Positions 1 through 6,605 of a stretch of DNA of 33,071 nt are shown here, piece by piece. A program made the translations under genes and the position numbers. The stretch comes from a virus. Where the stretch lies: the IMG/VR virus record IMGVR_UViG_3300031227_000232, positions 1 through 33,071 of that record, one strand, 5' to 3'. Positions within the stretch are counted from its first letter, which is position 1; the number at the start of each line of letters is the position of its first letter. The notes under the pieces were generated by a model. That model was not told where the DNA came from and ran no database searches. It saw nothing but the letters and a program-made list of their open reading frames with translations.

Positions 1-2
1 AA

Positions 3-161
3 ATAAATTATAAATCTTTAGTAAATGCTTGTTCACATATTAAGACAGCAAAGGGTATATCTACTAAGGATTTCATTAAAATGGGAATTGAACAAGTTTG
101 CATGCCGGAAGATTTGCCTGAAAATGCCTACGTATTAGTCCATTACAAGGAGGAATCATGA
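3..161 (+). CDS. 3' end of an unknown protein, cut by the window edge
   Basis: An open frame enters from the left edge and stops at TGA 159-161. It gives 52 readable codons ending in LVHYKEES. There is no recognisable domain. The stop overlaps the start of the next gene (ATG 158-160), the coupled arrangement used throughout this window, which supports it as a real gene end. The start and the N-terminal part lie outside the window, so no function can be given. Confidence 0.6.
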   Translation: MNYKSLVNACSHIKTAKGISTKDFIKMGIEQVCMPEDLPENAYVLVHYKEES

Positions 162-391
162 ATTTGTATATATTGAGTAATAAAAAATCTGTGGGTTGGG
201 ATTGTATTACTTCTATGTTAATGGCTGCGTCTTCCAGAAAAGAAGCTATTAAAGCTTCATTGAAAGAAGCAGAGCAAAACACAAGCTATACTTGGGCAAA
301 AAAGGAAGACATAAAAACTGAGCGTATAGGAATTTATCAAGGGAAACGAACAACCCCATTTGTACTTTTGCGACATGTTTTTTATGGATAA
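158..391 (+). CDS. Small unknown phage protein (77 aa)
   Basis: ATG 158 is preceded by a strong AAGGAGG site (148-154) and overlaps the upstream stop. The product begins MNLYILSNKKSVGWD and has the mid motif SRKEAIKAS and late motif YTWAKKEDIKTERIG. This layout (short beta strand, an EA-rich helix, then a W-x-x-x-x-D-I segment) resembles a family of small uncharacterised phage proteins. I know no biochemical role for that family. The broken 25-codon ORF at 21933 begins the same way and may be a truncated relative. The family link is from memory and moderate. Confidence 0.7.
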   Translation: MNLYILSNKKSVGWDCITSMLMAASSRKEAIKASLKEAEQNTSYTWAKKEDIKTERIGIYQGKRTTPFVLLRHVFYG

Positions 392-414
392 TAAACAAAA
401 TAAGGAGAAATAAA

Positions 415-708
415 ATGAAAGTTTATGTAGACAAGGCAAGGGAAGTTGTAACAAGACAAGAATGTACTAAACTCAAGTGTGACTTGTGTGGCTCTATTGC
501 GGAATATCCACAAAACGAAGCCTGGGAATGGGGTGGGGCTGGGACTGCCAGAGGAAACCTTGAATACCACTGGTCTATGGATGGCGAATACACTCCATAC
601 AGACATGATTTATGTTTTATGTGTGCTCAAGCTCTTGGGGATGCAATAATTAATCGACAGGCAGCATTGCTTGAGTTGATTGGTCGTGAATCTGAAGAGG
701 AAGAATAA
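415..708 (+). CDS. Small putative zinc-binding protein (97 aa)
   Basis: ATG 415 follows AAGGAGAAATAAA. The protein has two C-x2-C pairs about 45 residues apart, CDLC near residue 20 and CFMC near residue 65, which would fit one structural zinc site. Between them is a Gly/Trp-rich stretch (EWGGAG) and an HDLCF motif. The C-terminus is short and acidic. Nothing identifies a partner. It sits three bases upstream of the sigma-like gene and is probably co-transcribed with it. A zinc-ribbon role in binding nucleic acid or protein is only inference. Confidence 0.7.
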   Translation: MKVYVDKAREVVTRQECTKLKCDLCGSIAEYPQNEAWEWGGAGTARGNLEYHWSMDGEYTPYRHDLCFMCAQALGDAIINRQAALLELIGRESEEEE

Positions 709-711
709 ATA

Positions 712-1209
712 ATGTCAAAAAATTCTTATGATGATATTAGTGGATTAGTACGCTCATTGGCTTCCGGTTATTCAATCAAGACGGGTTTGGCCTTGGATGA
801 GTGTTTGTGGGCAGCAAATTCAGGATTTTCGAGTGCCCTGAAAAATTTCAATCCTCAAAAAAGTTCTCTTTCTACATGGGCATACATAAAAGTACAAAGC
901 AGTCTTTCGGAATACAAAAAGAATCAAGATAAAAAGCAAGTAAATTTGGCCAGAACAACTGTGTTTAACGAGAAAACAATGAGTTCCGAGGATTCTAAAT
1001 TTGATTTGCGTGATTTCTTATTTGAGTTATCCGATGATGCCAAAACATTAGTCAAATTGGCTGTAGAGAATACTTCGGAAACATTTTCTCTTGGAAGGAA
1101 ACAGAAGCGGTTGAGGAAGGAGATGTTTCTTGAAATAGCAAAAAAATTGCAGTGGACAAAGATTCGTATAGCTAATTCTTTCGTAGAGATAAGAGAGGCT
1201 CTCGTTTGA
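712..1209 (+). CDS. Sigma-70-like protein (165 aa)
   Basis: Residues about 28-65 read like sigma-70 region 2: an acidic DECLWAA helix, GFSSALKNFNP, then S-T-W-A-Y-I-K, matching the family pattern of L-x-x-A-x-x-x-F-D-P followed by FSTYAxxWI. The C-terminal part has a basic stretch (GRKQKRLRKE) and a helix pair that could be a region-4-like HTH (ITKIRIA-type), but this is weaker. At 165 aa it is about the size of minimal ECF or phage sigma factors. It starts two bases after the zinc protein and its TGA overlaps the helicase ATG at 1209. It could redirect host RNA polymerase to phage promoters; that role is inferred. Confidence 0.5.
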   Translation: MSKNSYDDISGLVRSLASGYSIKTGLALDECLWAANSGFSSALKNFNPQKSSLSTWAYIKVQSSLSEYKKNQDKKQVNLARTTVFNEKTMSSEDSKFDLRDFLFELSDDAKTLVKLAVENTSETFSLGRKQKRLRKEMFLEIAKKLQWTKIRIANSFVEIREALV

Positions 1210-2546
1210 TGGAGTTATTGGGATTTCAAAAAGAATGTATTGAGAAAATCATTCAATTTAATGGGCGGTCGCTAATAGCCGCTGAGATGGGCTTGGGGAA
1301 GACTATTGTGGCTTTATATTGGGCTAAGGCTAATCCCCAAGTATTCCCTATGATTGTGCTGTGTCCGGCTGTGGTGAAGTATCACTGGGAGAATGAAGCT
1401 AAGGCCGCGGGATTGACTACAACGGTCCTTGAGGGACAAACGGTATATGAAGCAGCAAAAGAGCAGATAATAATCCTCAATTATGACATTCTTCGATTTT
1501 GGGTGGATAAGTTGCGCAGCTTAAAGCCAAATACAGTTGTTATTGATGAGAGTCAAAATTTGCAGGATTCCCGAACTAAGAAAACCAAGGCTACTAAAAA
1601 ACTATGTAAGGGGATTTCAAATATATTGGCATTAAGTGGAACTCCGTTAAATAGGCCCATTGAATTTTTTTCGACTTTGAACATATTATGGCCCTTTGAT
1701 TTTTCGTCACGATGGACGTATTGTCATCGGTATTGTGATCCGAAGCACAGACCTTGGGGATGGGAATTTAAGGGAGCTACAAATACAAAAGAATTACATG
1801 AGAAGTTGGTAGAAAAGGGAATGCTCCGGTACCGGACTTGCGACGTAATGAAGGATATGCCATTAAAAACTAGGTGTGTTAACACAATACCCCTGACAAA
1901 TCCTAATGAGTATCGACAAGCAACTGATAATTTTAGAGAGTGGCTACAAAAGAGGAATCCAAAAGGAGCTAAGAGAGCACTCAAAGCGGAAGCTATGACG
2001 AAAATAGGTTATTTGTTGCGGTTGTCGGCTAGATTGAAAATGCAATATGTGATAGACTGGGCAAACGAATTTTTAGCTAATTCTGATGAAAAACTAGTTT
2101 TATTCGCTATTCATAAACAGATGATAACCGGATTGAAAGAGGGTATTAAAGCAAAGTCGGTCGTGGTTGATGGTAGTATTATTGGACCAAAACGATTTGA
2201 AAACATAGAACAGTTTCAAAATGATAAAAAGACCCGCTTATTTATTGGTAATATCAAAGCAGCTTCAACGGGCATTACCCTTACAGCAGCTAATTATTTG
2301 GCTGTGTGTGAGTTACCTTGGCAACCGGCCACTTTGTTACAAGTTGAAAAACGAATACATCGTATTGGAACTACGAAACCTTGTTGGATATACTATTTAA
2401 TTGCGAAAGATACTTTGGAATCTAAGTTGTGTTCAGTTTTGCAAGAGAAACAAAAAGTAATGTCGGCTATAATAGACGGTGGAGAGCAGGAAACAGATTT
2501 GGATATTTACAGTCAATTAACTAGGGATTTATTGAAAGGAAAATAA
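1209..2546 (+). CDS. SNF2/SF2-family DNA helicase-like ATPase
   Basis: The motifs fit an SF2 ATPase of the SNF2/SMARCAL1 type. Walker A MGLGKT is at residues 27-32, motif II is DESQ at 113-116, and motif III is LSGTPLNR. The second RecA lobe has the late motifs STGITLTAANY and Q-x-x-K-R-I-H-R-I-G. At 445 aa it is a minimal two-lobe protein without accessory domains. TTG 1206 could be read as a start, but ATG 1209 overlaps the upstream TGA and is preferred. SNF2-like proteins occur in many phage replication modules, where they may remodel forks or remove bound proteins; the exact job here is inferred. Confidence 0.9.
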   Translation: MELLGFQKECIEKIIQFNGRSLIAAEMGLGKTIVALYWAKANPQVFPMIVLCPAVVKYHWENEAKAAGLTTTVLEGQTVYEAAKEQIIILNYDILRFWVDKLRSLKPNTVVIDESQNLQDSRTKKTKATKKLCKGISNILALSGTPLNRPIEFFSTLNILWPFDFSSRWTYCHRYCDPKHRPWGWEFKGATNTKELHEKLVEKGMLRYRTCDVMKDMPLKTRCVNTIPLTNPNEYRQATDNFREWLQKRNPKGAKRALKAEAMTKIGYLLRLSARLKMQYVIDWANEFLANSDEKLVLFAIHKQMITGLKEGIKAKSVVVDGSIIGPKRFENIEQFQNDKKTRLFIGNIKAASTGITLTAANYLAVCELPWQPATLLQVEKRIHRIGTTKPCWIYYLIAKDTLESKLCSVLQEKQKVMSAIIDGGEQETDLDIYSQLTRDLLKGK

Positions 2547-2549
2547 CTG

Positions 2550-3422
2550 ATGATTCAAGAATTCTTAGAACAGCAACGAATAGAATACTTTGAAGAAGGT
2601 GAGCATCATCATGTTAGAGAAGGTTGGATCGGCGTAGATTGTCCATATTGTGGATCAACAGAATGTCACATGGGAATTAATATTGATCGAGCTTATTCTG
2701 TTTGTTGGAAGTGTGGTCCTCATTCTTTGTTGAAATTGCTTGTAGATTTGACGGGACAACCTTGGTCGGTATGTAAGGAAGTCATAAAGTCTATTCAAAA
2801 GCGTCCTGGAACAGATCAGGAATTAAAACAAACAGGTACTTTGAAAATACCAAGTGGTGTTGGGTCTTTGGAATATGCTCATCTTAAATATCTCATTAAG
2901 AGGGGATTTGATCCTGTAATAACTGAAAAGTTATGGGGAGTTAAAGGAATAAGTCTTTCAAGTCGATTAGCTTGGCGATTGTGGATTCCTATTTATTATC
3001 GAGGAGAATTGGTTAGTTGGACTACTAGAGACATTAATGACAATTCTGGATTGCGATATATATCAGCTTCAAAAGATGAAGAAAAAATACCACATAAGAA
3101 TCTTTTATATGGAGAAGACTTAGCTCATCATGCAATAATTATCCATGAAGGGCCATTAGACGCTTGGAAGACTGGTCCTGGAGGTGTAGCTATAATGGGA
3201 TTATTGTGGACTCCGGCTCAGTTTCAAAAGATGATACAATATCCAGTTAGAGTAGTGTGTTTTGATAATGAAATAGAAGCTCAGAAACGAGCCGATAAGT
3301 TGGCGAATGAGTTAAAGTGTTATCCTGGTGAGACACATATTATACAAATTGAGTCGGGAGAAGACGTTGCTGCGGCTAGTGAAGAAGAGGTTGCAGAAAT
3401 TAGAGATTGTTTTTTAGTTTAG
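2550..3422 (+). CDS. DNA primase (CHC2 zinc finger plus TOPRIM)
   Basis: An N-terminal zinc finger is formed by CPYC (residues 31-34) and CWKC (52-55), like the CHC2-type finger of DnaG and T7 gp4 primases. A TOPRIM core follows, with the catalytic glutamate at E200 in HEGPLDAW and an acidic D239-x-E241 motif in VVCFDNE. At 290 aa it is shorter than DnaG because it has no helicase-binding C-terminal domain. It would make RNA primers on ssDNA for lagging-strand synthesis. ATG 2550 lies three bases after the helicase stop. The DnaB-like helicase is encoded separately at 6606. Confidence 0.85.
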   Translation: MIQEFLEQQRIEYFEEGEHHHVREGWIGVDCPYCGSTECHMGINIDRAYSVCWKCGPHSLLKLLVDLTGQPWSVCKEVIKSIQKRPGTDQELKQTGTLKIPSGVGSLEYAHLKYLIKRGFDPVITEKLWGVKGISLSSRLAWRLWIPIYYRGELVSWTTRDINDNSGLRYISASKDEEKIPHKNLLYGEDLAHHAIIIHEGPLDAWKTGPGGVAIMGLLWTPAQFQKMIQYPVRVVCFDNEIEAQKRADKLANELKCYPGETHIIQIESGEDVAAASEEEVAEIRDCFLV

Positions 3423-3439
3423 AAAAGGGAATTATAAAA

Positions 3440-4771
3440 GTGAAAGTAAAATACATAGAAGTTATTGGAGCTGGGTACGTTGGCCTTGTTACAGCGGCTT
3501 GTTTGGCTGATAAAGGTCATTATGTGATGTGTGTTGATACTGATGAAGAAAAAATCAAATTATTAAAAGATGGTATTATTCCAATACATGAGCCGGGATT
3601 GAAAGAATTGATTGTTGAAAATCAAAAACAAGGTCGTTTGCTTTTTTCATCAAATTTCAAATTTATGTTAATGAATCCTGATTTTATTTATCTCGCAGTG
3701 GGCACACCGTCAAATGAAGATGGTTCTGTAAATCTTTCTTATCTGAAATCGGCGGCAATCTCAGTAGCTCAACGATTATGTGCAAAAACCATTATTATCT
3801 GCAAGAGTACCGTTCCTGTGGGTACGAATAAAATGCTCGCAGAATTGATTGATTCCCACACTGATGTTCCATTTGAAGTCGTAAGTAATCCCGAATTTCT
3901 TAAAGAGGGATCAGCTATTGATGATTTCAATAATCCTGATAGGGTTGTGATTGGTAGTCGGAGTTCAGCGGCTTCAGACAGGGTTGAAGAATTGAATGAT
4001 TTTGAAAATGGTTCCGTTTATAAAGTTATTAAAGCATTCCCGGAATCAGCCGAATTGATAAAGTATGCCTCTAATGCTATGCTTGCTTCTAGGATTAGTT
4101 TTATTAACGAGATTTCTAATCTGTGTGAACATTGTGGGGCTGATATTGATGAGGTTAAAGAGGGTATTGGGGCTGATAAGCGAATAGGTGGAGCATTTTT
4201 GAACCCAGGTGTAGGTTATGGGGGTTCGTGTTTCCCAAAAGATATTCAAGGTTTAGCACAAATGGGAAATGAAAATAATATTATTCTAAGAACAGTAGCG
4301 GCAATATTTGACGCCAATGAACTACAAAAACGGGTGATGTATGTTAAACTTTATAGTTATTTTCGGGATAATTTGTACAATAAACGAATCGCTATTTGGG
4401 GATTGGCTTTCAAACCTGAAACAGATGATATACGAGAAGCTCCGGCTTTATCATTGATTAATACTTTGTTAGACGTTGGTGTAACAGTAGTTGTGCATGA
4501 CCCAGAGGCAATGGACAATGTCCGGGCGATTTATGGTGATAAGTTGATTTATTGCAATAATAAAGAGGATGCCTTGGATAATGCCGATGCTTTAGTGATT
4601 ATGACAGAGTGGGATGATTATAAATGGAGTCAATTTCTGGAAATGAAAAACAGAATGAAAAAGCCGGTAGTGTTTGATGGCCGAAATATCTATAAACCCT
4701 CTGTAGCGAAGATGGGTGGTCTTACTTATATCAGTATGGGTCGAAAATCTGTTAATGTAGAGGAAAAATAG
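3440..4771 (+). CDS. ugd: UDP-glucose 6-dehydrogenase
   Basis: This enzyme oxidises UDP-glucose to UDP-glucuronate with two NAD+. The N-terminus has a Rossmann NAD site (VIGAGYVGLV), the middle has the family motif SNPEFLKEGSA, and the catalytic cysteine is C264 in GYGGSCFPKD. The C-terminal nucleotide-binding domain includes WGLAFKPETDD. The length, 443 aa, is normal and the gene looks intact. An earlier in-frame TTG (3407) exists, but GTG 3440 sits 9 bases after AAAAGGGA and gives the normal Rossmann start, so I chose it. It is the only sugar-metabolism gene here and lies inside a replication operon. It may serve surface polysaccharide change or DNA base glycosylation; both are inference. 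Confidence 0.93.
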   Translation: MKVKYIEVIGAGYVGLVTAACLADKGHYVMCVDTDEEKIKLLKDGIIPIHEPGLKELIVENQKQGRLLFSSNFKFMLMNPDFIYLAVGTPSNEDGSVNLSYLKSAAISVAQRLCAKTIIICKSTVPVGTNKMLAELIDSHTDVPFEVVSNPEFLKEGSAIDDFNNPDRVVIGSRSSAASDRVEELNDFENGSVYKVIKAFPESAELIKYASNAMLASRISFINEISNLCEHCGADIDEVKEGIGADKRIGGAFLNPGVGYGGSCFPKDIQGLAQMGNENNIILRTVAAIFDANELQKRVMYVKLYSYFRDNLYNKRIAIWGLAFKPETDDIREAPALSLINTLLDVGVTVVVHDPEAMDNVRAIYGDKLIYCNNKEDALDNADALVIMTEWDDYKWSQFLEMKNRMKKPVVFDGRNIYKPSVAKMGGLTYISMGRKSVNVEEK

Positions 4772-4800
4772 AAAAATCATACTTCTTATCGTACAAAGTA

Positions 4801-4830
4801 ACTCCATACGATAATAATTGGAGTATTTTT
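4801..4830 (+). terminator. Rho-independent terminator after ugd
   Basis: ACTCCA (4801-4806) pairs with TGGAGT (4819-4824) around a 12-nt AT-rich loop, followed by ATTTTT. The stem is short, so termination may be partial. It falls 30 bases after the ugd stop and marks the end of the first operon. Confidence 0.6.
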
Positions 4831-4866
4831 GTCAGGTAAACTGAAATTCAATAACGGAGAAAAATC

Positions 4867-5052
4867 ATGCTAGGTAAATTTCTGTATCACGGGGGAGCAA
4901 TAGTATCAGCATTTTCTTTTGGATGCGTGTTGCTAAGTCTCGCTGATATTCGGATGTTGATTACATTTTTAGTCTGTTTTTTGGGCGGTTTATTGGCTCA
5001 TACCGTGGGTGTGTTGTTATTGAATAAGGAATTGAATGATGAAAATTTATAA
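4867..5052 (+). CDS. Small membrane protein (61 aa)
   Basis: ATG 4867 follows ACGGAGAAAAATC. Two hydrophobic segments, about residues 8-26 and 30-52, are separated by a short polar turn (ADIR). The tail is charged (NKELNDENL), which suggests an inner-membrane hairpin. No family is recognised. It stands alone between a terminator and the structured RNA unit. Small membrane proteins of this sort in phages are often exclusion or lysis-timing factors, but nothing in the sequence proves that. Confidence 0.65.
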   Translation: MLGKFLYHGGAIVSAFSFGCVLLSLADIRMLITFLVCFLGGLLAHTVGVLLLNKELNDENL

Positions 5053-5066
5053 ATACGAGACTTAGA

Positions 5067-5092
5067 CCATTTTCCCGGCGATGGGAAAATGG
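5067..5092 (+). other. Perfect 10-bp inverted repeat
   Basis: CCATTTTCCC (5067-5076) and GGGAAAATGG (5083-5092) are perfectly complementary around the loop GGCGAT. No T-run follows, so this is not a standard terminator. It could protect the 3' end of the membrane-protein mRNA or be a protein-binding site just upstream of the next promoter. Confidence 0.6.
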
Positions 5093-5143
5093 TAGACAAA
5101 TGAATACTTGATAGTATTGACCAATATGGTTAAAAAGTAACTA

Positions 5144-5172
5144 TTTATCCAAAAGCGTACATGTGGTATAAT
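5144..5172 (+). promoter_or_regulatory. Extended -10 promoter for the structured RNA
   Basis: A perfect TATAAT (5167-5172) is preceded by TG-n at 5164-5166, the extended -10 form. The -35 position 17 bp upstream (TTTATC, 5144-5149) is weak, as is usual for extended -10 promoters. Transcription would begin near 5179. Confidence 0.65.
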
Positions 5173-5228
5173 TACTTTCTCGTACACCGTATTAGAGTCC
5201 CGGTGCTAATAGCAGGAGCAAAAGACGT

Positions 5229-5303
5229 ATGAAGACAACTGTTTGTGAAAATAAATTAATTATAGAAACATTCACTTTTGGTTGTAGTGTATGTCTTTTG
5301 TAA
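5229..5303 (+). CDS. Possible 24-aa peptide inside the structured RNA
   Basis: ATG 5229 has an AGGAG (5213-5217) 11 bases upstream and the ORF ends at TAA 5301-5303, directly before the terminator stem. The peptide has 24 residues with three cysteines and a hydrophobic end (FGCSVCLL). It might be a small protein or a leader peptide. The two ends of the ORF pair with each other in the RNA rod, which argues for RNA function. Either or both may be real. Confidence 0.3.
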   Translation: MKTTVCENKLIIETFTFGCSVCLL

Positions 5304-5340
5304 AGTCCCCAAGGACTCTAAAACTTGGGGACTTTTTTTT
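5304..5340 (+). terminator. Strong rho-independent terminator of the structured RNA
   Basis: GTCCCCAAG (5305-5313) pairs perfectly with CTTGGGGAC (5324-5332), followed by eight T residues (5333-5340). The loop contains GACTCTAAAA, most of which is complementary to the loop of hairpin 1 in the same RNA. Confidence 0.9.
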
Positions 5341-5389
5341 ACAAAGGATGTTAATTATACTACAAAACAATCAATTCGGAGGTTTTCCC

Positions 5390-6457
5390 ATGCCTAAAAG
5401 TAACTACTTTCGACTACCAAACTGCTGGACAGACATAACTCACGACATAACGTCTTTGTCTGAATTAAAGGTTATTGAGTATGTATTACGACATACTTGG
5501 GGATTTGACGAATATGAAAAGCCTAAGAGAATAACAATAAATGAGTTCATTATGGGCCGGAAAAAAAGAGATGGGAGTAGGATGGACAAAGGTACAGGAT
5601 TATCTGAACCTTCTGTGATAAGAGGATTAAAAAAAGCAGTAGAAAATGGTTACTTAGAAGTCGAGTTGGACGGAAGGGATATGGCACGAAAAAAGAAGTT
5701 TTATTATCTAAGAATGGCAAAAAAAGATGAACCATCAAAAGTTAAGTCCAGACCTAAAGAAGTGACAGTTAGCTCTAAAGAAATGATAGTCAGACCTAAA
5801 GAAACGTTAGTTGGCTCTAAAGAAACGTTAGATCGTACAGAGAAAGACACTATAAAGAAAGACACTATAGAAAGAAACTTAATAGATAACTATTTGTCGA
5901 ACCCTCCCGGGCCCGACGAAGTTACTGTAGTTTTTAATAAGTCTTTGAAAAATAATAAGTCTGCGGAAAAAAAGACGAAGTCTACAACTCCTTCTAAATT
6001 TGATATAAGAGCCGCCAAGAAACTTCACAAAATAGTATCCTCTTACATAACCATAAACTGCCGTTCAAAAATAAGTGAGTGGTCAAAACATTTTCGGTTA
6101 ATGAGAGAATATGATAAAGTACCGGCTCCTAAAATTAAAGAGGCATTATTGTGGTTTGAGAAAAATATAGGAAAACTCTACGTTCCCGAGTGTTTTTCAG
6201 GAAAGTCTTTTCGGGAGGATTATAACGATGGAAAAATCCAAGCTGCTATGATTCGAGAGAAGGAAGATGAAAAAAGAATACAGAAAAAGAAGAATATGGC
6301 GAGTGGTGATGTTTATTACGGGGATATTAACGTAAGGTACGTGCAGAGTAAGTATTTCACCAAACACGGATTTGGGCCTGCAAATCAAAAACAACTTGAT
6401 GAGGTATTGGTAGAAATGGGATATTCTCCCGGTGCTGTGCCTTCTAGTAAGATTTAA
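5390..6457 (+). CDS. O-like replication initiator protein
   Basis: The N-terminal 110 residues form a winged-helix of the phage replication protein O type: LPNCWTDITHDI, LSELKVIEYVLRHTWGF, then LSEPSVIRGLKKAVENGYL. A Lys/Glu-rich repetitive linker follows (about residues 115-165), encoded by tandem iterons, then a C-terminal domain that would contact the helicase or loader. An in-frame start exists at 5291, but it lies inside the terminator; ATG 5390 has GGAGG 7 bases upstream. The DnaB-like helicase is next downstream, the classic initiator-helicase order. The length is 355 aa. Confidence 0.8.
   Translation: MPKSNYFRLPNCWTDITHDITSLSELKVIEYVLRHTWGFDEYEKPKRITINEFIMGRKKRDGSRMDKGTGLSEPSVIRGLKKAVENGYLEVELDGRDMARKKKFYYLRMAKKDEPSKVKSRPKEVTVSSKEMIVRPKETLVGSKETLDRTEKDTIKKDTIERNLIDNYLSNPPGPDEVTVVFNKSLKNNKSAEKKTKSTTPSKFDIRAAKKLHKIVSSYITINCRSKISEWSKHFRLMREYDKVPAPKIKEALLWFEKNIGKLYVPECFSGKSFREDYNDGKIQAAMIREKEDEKRIQKKKNMASGDVYYGDINVRYVQSKYFTKHGFGPANQKQLDEVLVEMGYSPGAVPSSKI
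5750..5833 (+). repeat. Four tandem 21-bp iterons (likely replication origin)
   Basis: Four units of exactly 21 bp at 5750, 5771, 5792 and 5813 share the core CTAAAGAA, with alternating AGACCTAAAGAA and (A/G)GCTCTAAAGAA forms. They lie in frame in the linker of the initiator gene and encode an RPKE/SKE repeat. Phage lambda has its origin iterons in the same place, inside gene O between the DNA-binding and helicase-binding domains. The origin role is inferred from that parallel. Confidence 0.7.
5841..5870 (+). repeat. Two tandem 15-bp A-rich repeats beside the iterons
   Basis: AGAAAGACACTATA occurs at 5841-5854 and again at 5856-5869, with a 15-bp period. The purine/A-rich strand bias directly after the iterons resembles the AT-rich unwinding region that follows the lambda iterons. 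The repeats encode KDTIKKDTIERN in the initiator. Confidence 0.6.
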
Positions 6458-6489
6458 TAAAAGTTATTCAACGTAGAACGTCTTAAATT

Positions 6490-6518
6490 GGCCCTAGAAG
6501 GGCCTAGAATGTTTTTTT
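6490..6518 (+). terminator. Possible weak terminator between initiator and helicase genes
   Basis: GGCCC (6490-6494) pairs with GGGCC (6500-6504) around TAGAA. A run of seven T begins 7 bases later (6512-6518), so spacing is poor and read-through is likely. A second small hairpin, GCCTC-TCA-GAGGC (6569-6581), lies in the leader of the helicase gene. Confidence 0.4.
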
Positions 6519-6605
6519 CGACTCAGAGTACCAAAAAAGTAAAGTAACGCACTGTAGGCCCCTTAACGGCCTCTCAGAGGCGGATAACGAGATAAGGATG
6601 GATGT

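Larger units (their letters stand above)
5179..5340 (+). ncRNA. Structured RNA of about 160 nt with own promoter and terminator
   Basis: The unit runs from the extended -10 promoter to a strong terminator. Predicted helices by eye: hairpin 1, CACCG (5185-5189) with CGGTG (5201-5205); a long rod made of 5219-5229 with 5290-5300 (11 bp, one G-U), ACAAC (5235-5239) with GTTGT (5281-5285), and GTGAA (5245-5249) with TTCAC (5271-5275); then the terminator hairpin. The hairpin 1 loop holds TTAGAGTCC (5192-5200), which is an exact complement of GGACTCTAA (5313-5321) in and beside the terminator loop, so a kissing-loop contact is possible. It lies just upstream of the replication initiator. No known RNA family is recognised. 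A 24-codon ORF lies inside it. Confidence 0.6.

Noticed and set aside
5117-5145. Promoter using TTGACC at 5117
   Set aside because: No acceptable -10 lies 16-18 bp downstream; the extended -10 at 5164-5172 is better.
5291-5389. Longer N-terminus for the initiator protein
   Set aside because: This part of the frame lies inside the structured RNA and its terminator; ATG 5390 has a good ribosome site and starts the conserved domain.
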